A stretch of DNA of 64,000 bases from Rhizobiales bacterium TMED168 (GTDB lineage Bacteria; Pseudomonadota; Alphaproteobacteria; MED-G09): NCBI GenBank assembly GCA_002170885.2, contig NHHR02000010.1:1-64000 (forward strand), read 5' to 3'. The notes beneath the pieces are model-generated. The model did not search any database. It was not told where the DNA came from and was given only the letters and a program-made list of their open reading frames with translations. Shown here piece after piece: positions 38,774-48,994 of this stretch. Each line of letters begins with the position of its first letter. The first letter of the stretch is position 1. A program made the translations under genes and the position numbers.

Positions 38774-41632
38774 TTACTGTTTAAAAGCTTCCTTTATAAG
38801 AATTTCTTGTTGTTTTATGTGTAATTTATTTAAACCTACTGCAGGGGCTGAAGCAGAAGGCCTACTAATTAATTTTATTTGTTTTTTACAAAATTTATCT
38901 AAAACTCTTTGAATTCTGTGTCTATGACTAAACCAGGCACCTTGATTTGCTGGTTCTTCTTGGCACCATAGAAACTTTTTATTATTTGTATATCTTTTAA
39001 GAATTTTTTCTAATTCAATATAGGGGAAAGAATATAATTGTTCTATTCTAACTATTGCAGTGTCATCAAAATTAAAATCATTTTTATATTTCTCAAGATC
39101 AAAAAAAACTTTTCCAGAGCACAAGATAACTTTTTTAATATTTTCTTTATTTTTATTTTTATCGTCTATTATTGGCATAAAAGAACCATTAATTAATTCA
39201 CTAAGATTCGATGTCGCCATAGGATTTCTTAATAAGCTTTTTGGCGATATGACAATAAGAGGCCTTCGCATTTTTCTAATAGTCTGTAACCTTAACAAAT
39301 GGTAAATTTGAGAAGGGGTTGTTGGAACACAAACTTGAATATTATCATGAGCACATAATTGAAGGTATCTTTCTAATCTTGCACTACTGTGCTCAGGTCC
39401 TTGACCTTCATACCCATGAGGTAATAACATTACTAATCCTGATAATCTGTCCCATTTATGCTCAGCAGAAACTATAAATTGATCAATTACAACTTGAGCA
39501 CCATTAGCAAAGTCACCAAATTGAGCTTCCCAAACAACAAGCCCAGTTGGCCATGCAGTAGAGTATCCATACTCAAAACCTAAAACAGCTTCTTCGGATA
39601 ATAAAGAGTCATAAATATCAAGAATTGTATTATTTTTTTCTGCTATTGATACAAGAGGCATATACTCTGAACCATCTTTTTGGTTATGAATTGTAGAATG
39701 TCTATGTGCAAATGTTCCTCTTCTTACGTCTTGCCCAGTAAATCTAATAGGATAACCCTGACTTAATAAGGTAGCGTAAGCCATATTTTCAGCAAAACCC
39801 CAATTAACAGGTATATTACCTGAATTCATTTTTTTTCTATCATCTAATATTTTAGATACTTGTTTTTGAATTTCAAAATCTTTAGGCGCTTTACTTATTT
39901 CATCTCCTAAATTTTTAAATTTTTCCTGATCAAAAGATGTATCAGTTTTTTCATCCCACTTTCTATCAATATAAGGTGACCAATCAAACCATTTTTCTTC
40001 ATTACCTTCAGCTAAGTTATCTACAACTAATTCTCCTTTTTCTAGTGACTCTCTATATTTTTTTTGTAGTTTAAAACACTCTTCCTCTGAGATAATTGAT
40101 TGGTTGATCAATTTTTCTTGATAAAGGTCTCTAACAGATTTGTGACTTTTTATTTTTTGATACATTAAAGGCTGAGTGATTGATGGTTCATCTGCCTCGT
40201 TATGGCCTCTTCTTCTAAAACAAAACATATCTATAATGATATCTTTTTTAAAAGTATATCTATATTCACAAGCAAGTTTTGCAGCAAAAACAACCATTTC
40301 TGGATCATCACCATTAACATGCAGTATTGGACATTCAATCATTTTTGCTACATCTGTGGAATATAAAGTTGATCGTGAGTCTTTTTCATTAGAGGTTGTG
40401 AACCCAATTTGATTATTTACAATTACATGAATTGTTCCTCCAACACCATAACCCCTTGTTTGAGACATTTGGAGAACTTCCATAACTACACCTTGTCCAG
40501 AAAATGATGCATCGCCATGAATTAAAATTGGTAACACTCGATTTTTTTCTCTATCTTTTAACCTTTCTTGACGCGCCCTTACAGATCCTTCAACGACCGG
40601 ATTAACAATTTCTAAATGAGATGGGTTATTATTAAGAGAAACATGAACTTCACCATTAGCTGTAAGTATATTTGAGGAAAAACCTAAATGATATTTTACA
40701 TCACCAGTACTTGCTCCCTCAAGTTCATAATCTTCCTCAAATTCTGAGAAAAGTTCTTTAGGAGACTTACCTAGAACGTTAACTAAAAGATTTAATCTTC
40801 CTCTATGTGACATTCCCAAGCATATTTGTTCTGCTCCAAAAATACTGCAATTTTGAATTAAACTATCAACTAGAGGAATTAATGACTCTCCTCCCTCCAT
40901 TCCAAATCTTTTCATTCCTGGATATCTGGTAGCTAAAAATTTTGCAAGGCCTTCAGTTGCATTTAATCTTTTAAGTAATTGAATCTTTTCATTTTTTTCA
41001 AAATAAACATTTCCTAAATTTGGTTCTAGTCTGTCCTGAAACCACAATCTTTCCTTTGAATTTGTTATATAATTATATTCTATTCCAAGTGTATTGCAGT
41101 AAATTTTTTGAAGAGAATTAATTATCTCACTTAAACTTGTTACCTCTTTATTTATTTTAAGTGTATCTGTTTTAAAATTTTTATTTAAATCATTTTTTGT
41201 TAACCCGTGAAATTCAATATCTAAATCCTCACATGGAATTGTTTTTCTTAAGCCAAGGGGATCTAAATTAGCTCTCTGATGACCTCTATTTCTGTAGGAC
41301 TGTATAAGCTGTATAACCCTTATTTGTTTATCGTCTATATTTTTGTTTGCAGACATACTTACTGAAGATCTTTTTCTTCTCTGCTTTTTAAAACGCTCAA
41401 TAACTTCTTTATGAGAAACATCACTTTTACCTTCAGGATTAATTGGGAGGGTTTCAAAGTAAATTCTCCAATCATCTGAAACTGATTTAGGGTCCTTTAA
41501 GAAAGATTCGTAAAGTGATTCAATAAACGGTGCATTACCATCACCCGCACCAACTGTTTTTTGATTAGAATCTGCATACGATTCGTCTTTATTGATACCA
41601 TTATCTGCAAGAATTTTAGAACTATCTGTCAT
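38774..41632 (-). CDS. sucA: 2-oxoglutarate dehydrogenase E1
   Basis: E1 is the thiamine-diphosphate enzyme that decarboxylates 2-oxoglutarate. It has 952 residues, the normal size. The N-terminal region has FIESLYESFLKDPKSVSDDW. GMSHRGRLNLLVNVLGK lies near residue 280, and GDASFSGQGVVMEVLQMSQ near 370 is in the cofactor-binding domain. The C-terminal transketolase-like domain carries LPHGYEGQGPEHSSARLERY. It is the first gene of the operon, followed by sucB. A gap of 164 bases separates it from tRNA-Cys; I see no clear promoter there. Confidence 0.97.
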   Translation of the reverse strand: MTDSSKILADNGINKDESYADSNQKTVGAGDGNAPFIESLYESFLKDPKSVSDDWRIYFETLPINPEGKSDVSHKEVIERFKKQRRKRSSVSMSANKNIDDKQIRVIQLIQSYRNRGHQRANLDPLGLRKTIPCEDLDIEFHGLTKNDLNKNFKTDTLKINKEVTSLSEIINSLQKIYCNTLGIEYNYITNSKERLWFQDRLEPNLGNVYFEKNEKIQLLKRLNATEGLAKFLATRYPGMKRFGMEGGESLIPLVDSLIQNCSIFGAEQICLGMSHRGRLNLLVNVLGKSPKELFSEFEEDYELEGASTGDVKYHLGFSSNILTANGEVHVSLNNNPSHLEIVNPVVEGSVRARQERLKDREKNRVLPILIHGDASFSGQGVVMEVLQMSQTRGYGVGGTIHVIVNNQIGFTTSNEKDSRSTLYSTDVAKMIECPILHVNGDDPEMVVFAAKLACEYRYTFKKDIIIDMFCFRRRGHNEADEPSITQPLMYQKIKSHKSVRDLYQEKLINQSIISEEECFKLQKKYRESLEKGELVVDNLAEGNEEKWFDWSPYIDRKWDEKTDTSFDQEKFKNLGDEISKAPKDFEIQKQVSKILDDRKKMNSGNIPVNWGFAENMAYATLLSQGYPIRFTGQDVRRGTFAHRHSTIHNQKDGSEYMPLVSIAEKNNTILDIYDSLLSEEAVLGFEYGYSTAWPTGLVVWEAQFGDFANGAQVVIDQFIVSAEHKWDRLSGLVMLLPHGYEGQGPEHSSARLERYLQLCAHDNIQVCVPTTPSQIYHLLRLQTIRKMRRPLIVISPKSLLRNPMATSNLSELINGSFMPIIDDKNKNKENIKKVILCSGKVFFDLEKYKNDFNFDDTAIVRIEQLYSFPYIELEKILKRYTNNKKFLWCQEEPANQGAWFSHRHRIQRVLDKFCKKQIKLISRPSASAPAVGLNKLHIKQQEILIKEAFKQ

Positions 41633-41796
41633 TTTTTTCTCTAAAATAAAGGTAAATACTCAGTAATTAGTTAAATATAACTATAAAATTAAATAAGTAT
41701 TTATCTTTCATACTCTATATATACATATGCAATAATAATACCAAATAAATAGAAGAATTTGTTACATATATTAAAAATAAACAAACAAATTTTTTA

Positions 41797-41870
41797 TGGA
41801 GGCCACTGCCAGATTCGAACTGGCGTCCACGGCTTTGCAGGCCGCTGCGTAACCACTCCGCCAAGTGGCC
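41797..41870 (-). tRNA. tRNA-Cys (anticodon GCA)
   Basis: On the - strand the acceptor stem GGCCACT (41870-41864) pairs with AGTGGCC (41807-41801). The anticodon loop is CTGCAAA with anticodon GCA, and the T arm has AGTTCGAATCT. The discriminator is T and CCA is encoded (41799-41797). Confidence 0.95.
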
Positions 41871-41979
41871 TAATTAATACTCTCATTCTTATTAGATTTC
41901 TATCATATTTGTCTAGAAATACTTTACTTTTACTTTATTTACATTCGTCTTGTAATAAATGAGGATTTATACTATTTAT

Positions 41980-42003
41980 AAAAATGACGCCGACGTCATT
42001 TTT
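41980..42003 (+). promoter_or_regulatory. Perfect dyad in the tolC leader
   Basis: AAAAATGACG (41980-41989) is followed by the loop CCGA and its exact complement CGTCATTTTT (41994-42003). It lies 18 bases before the tolC start, with no + strand gene upstream that would need a terminator. It may be a regulator-binding operator, a leader hairpin that controls tolC, or a terminator of transcripts from outside. Which one cannot be told from the sequence. Confidence 0.5.
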
Positions 42004-42021
42004 AATTAAATTAGGTATAGT

Positions 42022-43377
42022 ATGAAAAAAATTATTTTTTTAATATTTTGTTTATTATTCAATACGAATTTACCCTTCGCTAATACTTTAGAAGAAACAC
42101 TCTATATTGCCTATTCAAAAAATCCTTCAATTCAAGCCAAAAGAGCTGATTTAAGGTCAAAGGATGAACTGGTTTCTTCTGCCTCTTCAGAGTTTTTTCC
42201 AAAAATAAGAGTTATTGGTTCTTATGGCGAGTCAAAAACAAACTACAATGAAACTAATGAAATAAAACTAGAACCAAAAGTTTCAAAAATTGAAGCTGAA
42301 CAAATAATTTTTTCGGGAGGAAAATTGATTAATAATCGTTACCAATCATTGAATTTAGTTGCTGCTGCACGTGCTGATCTGGAAATTTTAGAACAAGAGA
42401 TTTTATTCTCCGCAGCAAAAGTATTTTTTAATGTTTTAACAAATCAAAAAATTGTTGAACTTAGAGAGGTAAATCTTGAGGTATTAAAAGAAAGGTTGGT
42501 TGTATCAAAAATACAATTTGAAGTGGGTGAGTTAACTTTAACAGATGTCGCACAATCTGAGGCAAGGCTATCACTATCTCAAGCAAATTTAGCACAAGCA
42601 AGATCAAATTTAGAAGAAAGTAAGGCGATTTATAGATCTATCATTGGAGTCGATCCAATAAATTTATCAAGTAACTTTATTAATGTTTCCTTACCTAATA
42701 GTGTTGAGGATGCAATATCTATTGCTAGAGTTAACAGCCCTTACCTAAAATTTGCTGAAAAATCTGAGTTATCATCTCGATATGGAATTAGGAAAGAAAA
42801 ATCAAAATTATTTCCAGTTTTAAGTTTAAGGAGTGAATTTTCTAATTCAAAAGAAATGTTATTTAATATGGATGGAGATGCATATCAGGTAATGGGTGTT
42901 GTAAGTATGCCAATTTTCTCTGGTGGTTTAAATTGGTCAAATATCAGAAAGGCTCAAGAAATTAATAATAGGGACAGGTTTCATTTAATTGAAGCAAAGA
43001 GGGCTATTGTAAAAGAAGTTAAAATTGCTTTCGCACAATATAAGTCATCAATTACTAAAATAGTTTCTACAAAAAAACAATTCGAAGCAAATAAGATTGC
43101 ATTGGAAGGTGTAAAGGTAGAATTTGAACTTGGAACTAGAACTAATTTAGACGTATTGGATGCTGAGCAAGAGTTTTTGGACTCTCAAGTCTCAATGATA
43201 AGTTCTGAAAATAATTCAAAATTATCAATTTTTTATCTCCTTTTAAGTATTGGATCCTTAAACCCAAAAGAATTATCCCTACCTATTGAAGAATATAATC
43301 CAACAATAAATTATAATAAGGTTAAGAACTTAAAATTAGGTTGGAAAAGGTTTAAAGATATTAAAAATCTTGATTGA
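42022..43377 (+). CDS. tolC: TolC family outer membrane channel protein
   Basis: TolC proteins form trimeric outer-membrane tunnels for efflux pumps and type I secretion. It has 451 residues with a signal peptide of about 20 residues (MKKIIFLIFCLLF, cleavage near PFA-NT). The two repeats typical of the family are visible: ETLYIAYSKNPSIQAKRAD and, in the second half, AISIARVNSPYLKFAEK, together with long helices rich in Ala, Glu and Leu. It is followed by popZ 33 bases later. No pump or ABC genes lie nearby, so its partner is elsewhere. Confidence 0.92.
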   Translation: MKKIIFLIFCLLFNTNLPFANTLEETLYIAYSKNPSIQAKRADLRSKDELVSSASSEFFPKIRVIGSYGESKTNYNETNEIKLEPKVSKIEAEQIIFSGGKLINNRYQSLNLVAAARADLEILEQEILFSAAKVFFNVLTNQKIVELREVNLEVLKERLVVSKIQFEVGELTLTDVAQSEARLSLSQANLAQARSNLEESKAIYRSIIGVDPINLSSNFINVSLPNSVEDAISIARVNSPYLKFAEKSELSSRYGIRKEKSKLFPVLSLRSEFSNSKEMLFNMDGDAYQVMGVVSMPIFSGGLNWSNIRKAQEINNRDRFHLIEAKRAIVKEVKIAFAQYKSSITKIVSTKKQFEANKIALEGVKVEFELGTRTNLDVLDAEQEFLDSQVSMISSENNSKLSIFYLLLSIGSLNPKELSLPIEEYNPTINYNKVKNLKLGWKRFKDIKNLD

Positions 43378-43410
43378 ACTATAATTTTGATGTTGTAAGG
43401 TATCTTTATT

Positions 43411-43809
43411 ATGGTATCAAATGAAAATAACGAAGAAATGTCTGTTAATGATATTTTATCATCAATTAAAGAAGTAATTTCCAATGAAAAAGATTTAAAA
43501 AAATCACCTAATGATGATGAATTTATCGAATTAACAGATGTAATTGAAGATGACGAGGACTCTATTCTTTTAAATGATGTTGTCGATGAAGAAACTAAAA
43601 ATTTGAGAGAAGATATTTCTGACTCTAACGTTGAAAAAAATAATTTAAAACCTGATAATTTAAAACCTATTTCCGATTTATCTATTGATGATATTGTTAG
43701 AGAAACAATAAAAGAAACCTTAAATGAATGGTTTGCTAAAAATTTAAAAACGATTGTAGAAGAATCTGTTAAAGAAGAAGTGGCAAAACTATTTAAAAAA
43801 CGTAATTAA
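43411..43809 (+). CDS. popZ: PopZ-like polar organising protein (DUF2497)
   Basis: PopZ forms a polar matrix in alphaproteobacteria that anchors the chromosome and cell-cycle proteins. It has 132 residues. The N-terminal helix EMSVNDILSSIKEVIS, an acidic linker (about residues 30-75) and the C-terminal oligomerisation helices SIDDIVRETIKETLNEW and ESVKEEVAKLF have the PopZ layout. The linker is short. The next gene, one base later, is valS; popZ beside valS is a conserved alphaproteobacterial pair and supports the call. Confidence 0.87.
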   Translation: MVSNENNEEMSVNDILSSIKEVISNEKDLKKSPNDDEFIELTDVIEDDEDSILLNDVVDEETKNLREDISDSNVEKNNLKPDNLKPISDLSIDDIVRETIKETLNEWFAKNLKTIVEESVKEEVAKLFKKRN

Positions 43810-43810
43810 A

Positions 43811-46468
43811 ATGATTGAAAAAAAATATGACCCCTCTGAAGCTGAGAGGCGAATCTATAACATGTGGGAGTCTCAAGGGCTCTTTAAACCAGGTAACGAT
43901 GAAGGTGAAAATTTTTCAATAGTTATGCCGCCACCAAATATTACTGGCAGTTTACATATGGGCCATGCACTTAATACAACCCTTCAAGATATAATAATTC
44001 GATATCAAAGAATGAAGGGTAAAAATGTTCTTTGGCAACCTGGAACTGATCACGCAGGAATAGCAACTCAAATGGTTGTGGAGAGAAATCTGTCAGATGA
44101 AAAGAATTTATCTAGGAATGATATTGGTAGAGAAGCTTTTGTCGATGAGATTTGGAAATGGAAAGAAAAATCAGGAGGTACCATTACTGATCAACTTAGG
44201 AGGTTAGGGGCTTCATGTGATTGGAGTAGAGAGAGATTTACCATGGATGACGGTTTATCTGATGCAGTTATAAAGGTATTTGTAGAACTTTATAACGATG
44301 GGTTGATATATAAAGATAAAAGACTTGTTAATTGGGATCCAAAGTTAAAAACAGCAATTTCTGATCTTGAGGTTGATCAAAGAGAAGTAAATGGTAATTT
44401 ATGGTACATAAATTATCCTTTTGAGAATAATAATACTAAGCATATTACAATAGCAACAACACGTCCTGAGACAATGTTTGGGGATACAGCAATAGCTGTT
44501 CACCCTGATGATGAGAGGTATAAAAACCTAATTGGTCAAAAAGTTATTATCCCAGTAGTTAATAGAAAAATTTCAATTATTACGGATGAATATGCCGATC
44601 CTGATCAAGGAAGCGGTGCAGTAAAAATTACTCCTGCCCACGATTTTAATGATTTTGATGTAGGAAAAAGAAATAATTTAGAAATGATTTCTATTTTTGA
44701 CTCAGATGGAGCATTAAATGAAAATACACCTAGTGAATGGAATGGATTGGATAGGTTTAAAGCTAGAAAGTTATTGATAGAAAAGTTAGAAAAAGATAAT
44801 TTTATAGTAAAAATTGAAGATCATATTCATGTTGTTCCATATGGTGATAGGTCTGATACAGTAATAGAGCCTTTTCTGACTGATCAATGGTATGTAGATG
44901 CAAAGAAATTATCAATTCCAGCAATTAGAAATATAAAAAATGGTAAAACTAAGTTTATACCTAACAACTGGTCAAAAACTTATTATGAATGGATGAATAA
45001 TATTCAGCCATGGTGTATTTCTAGACAATTGTGGTGGGGTCATAGAATACCTGCATGGTATACAAATGACGGAGAAATAATAGTTGCATCATCAGAAGCA
45101 GAAGCCCTTGAAATAGCAAATGAGAAGTACAATACAAATTCAATTTTTCAAGATGAAGATGTTCTAGATACTTGGTTTTCATCTGCATTATGGCCATTTA
45201 CAACTCTTGGCTGGCCAAAAGAAGAAAATGATATGACTAAATTTTATCCAACTAATCTTTTGGTAACGGGTTTTGATATTATTTTCTTTTGGGTTGCTAG
45301 AATGATGATGATGGGTCTCTATTTTCAAAATAATATCCCATTTTCAGAAATTTACATTCATGCTTTAGTAAGAGATGAAAATGGACAAAAAATGTCTAAA
45401 TCAAAAGGTAATGTAGTTGATCCGTTAGATTTGATTGATAGTTATGGAGCGGACTCTTTAAGATTTACTTTGGCCTCTATGGCGTCTTATGGGAGAGATA
45501 TAAAACTATCTGAATCAAGGGTTGAAGGATATAGGAATTTTGGAACAAAGTTATGGAATGCCGCAAGATTTTGTGAATTAAACAGTTGTACAAAGGTTAA
45601 AAACCAAAATATATCAGAGCTTTCAAACCCAGTAGCAAATTGGCTTTTGTCAGAAATGATTAAGACTGAAAAAAAGATCGATTCATACCTGGATGATTAT
45701 AAATTTAATGAGGCGGCAAGCGAGATATATCAGTTTGTTTGGCATATTTTTTGTGATTGGTATTTGGAGCTTATTAAACCATATTTTAATCACCGTAATT
45801 ATGATGGTTTAAATGAGCTAAGGTATATTACTTCAATTTCCTTAAATTTTATTCTAATTAAATTACATCCCTTTATGCCGTTTATAACCGAAGATTTATG
45901 GAAAAAGACAAGTAACTCTGATGAGCCACTAATTTCAAGTAATTGGAGTATTTCTTTACCATCCTTGTACAAAGAAAATTTTGTTAAAAATACTGAAATA
46001 ATTATCGAAATTATTACTACTGTAAGATCAATTAGATCAGAATTAAATATTCCCTCTAAAAAGGAACTTTTAATTCAGGTTTATAAAAAAGATTCAAGTA
46101 ATATTGATAAAATTAAAAATATTGATTTACTTCTAAATAAAATAATAAAAATTAGTAAGATTGATAAAGTTGATGAATTTTCTGATCGCTCTGCATCTTT
46201 CTCAGTATCAAATATTGATTTTGCTCTAGTCATTGATGATAGCATAGATTTATCGTCGGAAATAAAAAGAATAGAAAAAGAAGAGGTTAAGATTAATAAC
46301 GATATTGAATTGATTAAGAAAAAGTTAAGTAATGATAGTTTTATAAAAAAAGCGCCAAAAAATATTGTTAAAGAGAGCAATAATAGATTAGAGGATCTAT
46401 TATCAGATCAAAAAAAAATAGGGGAGTCTAAACTATTTATTAGTAAACTTATTTCCCATGGAAAATAA
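43811..46468 (+). CDS. valS: Valyl-tRNA synthetase
   Basis: ValRS charges tRNA-Val and edits misactivated threonine. It has 885 residues. The class I HIGH motif appears as HMGH at 49-52 within PPPNITGSLHMGHAL, and KMSKS lies at 527-531. The editing domain contains TTRPETMFGDTAIAVHP. The C-terminus (from about 820) is the coiled coil that clamps the tRNA. The last 11 bases overlap the next gene. Confidence 0.97.
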   Translation: MIEKKYDPSEAERRIYNMWESQGLFKPGNDEGENFSIVMPPPNITGSLHMGHALNTTLQDIIIRYQRMKGKNVLWQPGTDHAGIATQMVVERNLSDEKNLSRNDIGREAFVDEIWKWKEKSGGTITDQLRRLGASCDWSRERFTMDDGLSDAVIKVFVELYNDGLIYKDKRLVNWDPKLKTAISDLEVDQREVNGNLWYINYPFENNNTKHITIATTRPETMFGDTAIAVHPDDERYKNLIGQKVIIPVVNRKISIITDEYADPDQGSGAVKITPAHDFNDFDVGKRNNLEMISIFDSDGALNENTPSEWNGLDRFKARKLLIEKLEKDNFIVKIEDHIHVVPYGDRSDTVIEPFLTDQWYVDAKKLSIPAIRNIKNGKTKFIPNNWSKTYYEWMNNIQPWCISRQLWWGHRIPAWYTNDGEIIVASSEAEALEIANEKYNTNSIFQDEDVLDTWFSSALWPFTTLGWPKEENDMTKFYPTNLLVTGFDIIFFWVARMMMMGLYFQNNIPFSEIYIHALVRDENGQKMSKSKGNVVDPLDLIDSYGADSLRFTLASMASYGRDIKLSESRVEGYRNFGTKLWNAARFCELNSCTKVKNQNISELSNPVANWLLSEMIKTEKKIDSYLDDYKFNEAASEIYQFVWHIFCDWYLELIKPYFNHRNYDGLNELRYITSISLNFILIKLHPFMPFITEDLWKKTSNSDEPLISSNWSISLPSLYKENFVKNTEIIIEIITTVRSIRSELNIPSKKELLIQVYKKDSSNIDKIKNIDLLLNKIIKISKIDKVDEFSDRSASFSVSNIDFALVIDDSIDLSSEIKRIEKEEVKINNDIELIKKKLSNDSFIKKAPKNIVKESNNRLEDLLSDQKKIGESKLFISKLISHGK

Positions 46469-47246
46469 AATAAAAACAAAAAAAAGATTTTGTCCTTTAT
46501 GTAAAGAATCCAATTATAACAAAGAGTTATTTTATAATTCTAAACCATGGAAGCTTGTTCAGTGCCGATGTTCTTTTATATATATGCCAGAAGTTCCTAT
46601 TTACGAAAGAATGAAAAATGAATTTTCTTGGGAAAGGAATTTTGAGGAAGAAGAAAGTATAAGTTTAAAAAAGAAAATCCGAAGAAAAGTAAAAGCATTA
46701 ATCAAGAGAGATAAATTAAAATATCTTCTTGATCATTATGTTGAAGAAGGCAATGTTTTAGATATTGGCTGTGGATCCGGAGCTAAATTTGAAAATATTT
46801 CCGATGATTTTATTCCTTTTGGAATAGATATTTCAGAGGAGTCCGCAAAAAAAGCTAACTTATTATTTGAAAAAAGAGGTGGAAAAGCTATTTGCGCCCC
46901 TTCCACAAAAGTTTTAGATGAGTTTGGTGATAATAAATTTTCTGGAGCTATTTTAAGATCATACCTTGAACATGAGCATGAGCCTTTTGAAGTGCTTAAA
47001 AATTTGAGGTTTACTTTAAAAGATAGAGCAAGAGTAATCATAAAAGTGCCAAATTATGATAGTATAAATAGAAAAATTAGAAAGGAAAAATGGTGTGGCT
47101 TTCATTTTCCAGATCATGTAAATCATTTTACTCCTAAAACTTTACTTAAAATGGTAAAGGATACAAATTATGATGTTATAAAGTTTAATTTTTTAGATTA
47201 TCTTCCAACAAGTGATAATATGTGGATGGTTATAAAACCACGTTAA
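46458..47246 (+). CDS. Class I SAM-dependent methyltransferase with N-terminal Cys motif
   Basis: The protein has 262 residues. An N-terminal zinc-ribbon-like module has C12-x2-C15 and C36-x-C38. The SAM-binding motif VLDIGCGSGAK lies at about 100-110. LRSYLEHEHEP replaces the usual post-motif. It resembles methyltransferases with sugar or lipopolysaccharide substrates, but the target is unknown. It overlaps the end of valS by 11 bases, so its translation is probably coupled; ilvD follows 22 bases later. Confidence 0.8.
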   Translation: MENKIKTKKRFCPLCKESNYNKELFYNSKPWKLVQCRCSFIYMPEVPIYERMKNEFSWERNFEEEESISLKKKIRRKVKALIKRDKLKYLLDHYVEEGNVLDIGCGSGAKFENISDDFIPFGIDISEESAKKANLLFEKRGGKAICAPSTKVLDEFGDNKFSGAILRSYLEHEHEPFEVLKNLRFTLKDRARVIIKVPNYDSINRKIRKEKWCGFHFPDHVNHFTPKTLLKMVKDTNYDVIKFNFLDYLPTSDNMWMVIKPR

Positions 47247-47268
47247 TACAAAAGTATGAGGCTTAATT

Positions 47269-48993
47269 TTGACTGATAAAAAATTTGATAAAAGTAAATT
47301 ACCAAGTAGACATGTAAGTATTGGTCCTGAAAAGGCACCTCATAGATCTTATTATTATGCTATGGGAATGACCGAAGATGATATTAAAAAACCTTTTGTA
47401 GGTGTTGTTTCTACTTGGAATGAAGCAGCGCCCTGTAATATTGCTTTGATGAGACAAGCTCAATCAGTAAAAAGAGGAGTTCAAGATGCTGATGGAACGC
47501 CCAGAGAGTTTTGTACCATTACTGTTACCGATGGTATAGCTATGGGACATCAGGGTATGAAATCATCCCTTGTTTCTCGAGAAATTATTGCAGATTCAAC
47601 TGAACTCACTGTTCGAGGACACTCTTACGATGCATTGGTAGGTTTGGCGGGTTGTGATAAATCTTTACCTGGCCTTATGATGGCAATGTGCAGACTAAAT
47701 GTTCCAAGTGTTTTTATGTACGGCGGCTCAATATTGCCAGGAAGATATAAAGGTAATGATGTCACCGTTGTTGATGTATTTGAAGCAGTTGGGAAGTATG
47801 CTGCTGGTGTAGCAACTGAAGATGATTTAAAAGATCTTGAGCAAGTTGCTTGCCCCAGCGCAGGGGCTTGTGGAGGGCAATTCACAGCTAATACAATGGC
47901 TTGTGTATCTGAGGTAATGGGTTTAGCTCTTCCTTATTCCTCTGGAGCTCCAGCTCCATATGAAGATCGTGACAAATATGCTTATGAGTCTGGTAAACAA
48001 ATTATGAATTTAATTGAAAAGAACATCAGGCCGAGAGATATAGTTACTAAGAAATCTCTTGAAAATGCTGCTACCATTGTAGCTGCTACTGGTGGTTCAA
48101 CTAATGCCGGTTTACATTTACCAGCAATTGCACATGAATGCGGTATTAAATTTTCTTTGGATGATGTTGTAGAAATTTTTAAAAGGACACCTTATATAGC
48201 CGACCTAAAACCTGGTGGGCAATACGTTGCCAAAGATGTTTATGAGGCTGGCGGTGTTCCTATTATTATAAAAACACTTTTTGATGGAGGTTTTATTCAT
48301 GGTGACTGTATGACTGTTACTGGTAAAACCATAGAAGAAAATCTTGAAAATATTGAATTTAATGAAAATCAAAAAGTTATTCGACCTTACAATAAGCCTT
48401 TAAGCCCAAATGGTGGTGTCGTTGGTTTAAAGGGTAACCTTGCTCCAGATGGAGCTATCGTAAAAGTTGCTGGCTTAAAGAATACTTTTTTTGAGGGATA
48501 TGCAAGATGTTTTGATTGTGAAGAAGATGCGTTTGAATGCGTATCTAATGAGAGTTACAAAACAGGGGAAGTAATAGTAATTCGTTATGAGGGCCCTAAA
48601 GGTGGTCCTGGTATGAGAGAAATGCTATCAACTACTGCTGCACTATCTGGTCAGGGTGTAGGCGGTAAAGTAGCTTTAATTACCGATGGAAGGTTTAGTG
48701 GAGGAACAAGAGGATTATGTGTAGGGCACGTTGGTCCTGAAGCAGCAACAGGCGGACCAATTGCTTTAATAAAAGATGGAGATAAAATAACAATTGATTG
48801 TGAAAAAGGTATTCTTAATGTTGATTTATCAAATGAAGAGATAAAAGAAAGAAGAAAAAGCTGGAAACCAAGAGGTACCGATTACAATAGCGGAACATTA
48901 TGGAAATATTCTCAAACAGTAGGTTCTGCTCAAAACGGTGCTATAACACATCCCGGAGCTGAAGAAGAAACCCATATATATGCCGATATATAA
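47269..48993 (+). CDS. ilvD: Dihydroxyacid dehydratase
   Basis: This Fe-S enzyme makes the 2-oxo acid precursors of valine, isoleucine and leucine. It has 574 residues from a TTG start at 47269 ([15 protein letters not shown]). Cluster and active-site segments are seen: [13 protein letters not shown] near residue 127, [16 protein letters not shown] near 195 and [15 protein letters not shown] near 480. It is convergent with the exonuclease III gene, with one base between the stop codons. Confidence 0.96.
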   Translation: MTDKKFDKSKLPSRHVSIGPEKAPHRSYYYAMGMTEDDIKKPFVGVVSTWNEAAPCNIALMRQAQSVKRGVQDADGTPREFCTITVTDGIAMGHQGMKSSLVSREIIADSTELTVRGHSYDALVGLAGCDKSLPGLMMAMCRLNVPSVFMYGGSILPGRYKGNDVTVVDVFEAVGKYAAGVATEDDLKDLEQVACPSAGACGGQFTANTMACVSEVMGLALPYSSGAPAPYEDRDKYAYESGKQIMNLIEKNIRPRDIVTKKSLENAATIVAATGGSTNAGLHLPAIAHECGIKFSLDDVVEIFKRTPYIADLKPGGQYVAKDVYEAGGVPIIIKTLFDGGFIHGDCMTVTGKTIEENLENIEFNENQKVIRPYNKPLSPNGGVVGLKGNLAPDGAIVKVAGLKNTFFEGYARCFDCEEDAFECVSNESYKTGEVIVIRYEGPKGGPGMREMLSTTAALSGQGVGGKVALITDGRFSGGTRGLCVGHVGPEAATGGPIALIKDGDKITIDCEKGILNVDLSNEEIKERRKSWKPRGTDYNSGTLWKYSQTVGSAQNGAITHPGAEEETHIYADI

Positions 48994-48994
48994 T

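Noticed and set aside
41950..41978. Promoter of tolC (TTGTAA-17-TATTTA)
   Set aside because: The -10 box matches consensus at only half its positions and several equal alternatives exist in this AT-rich stretch.
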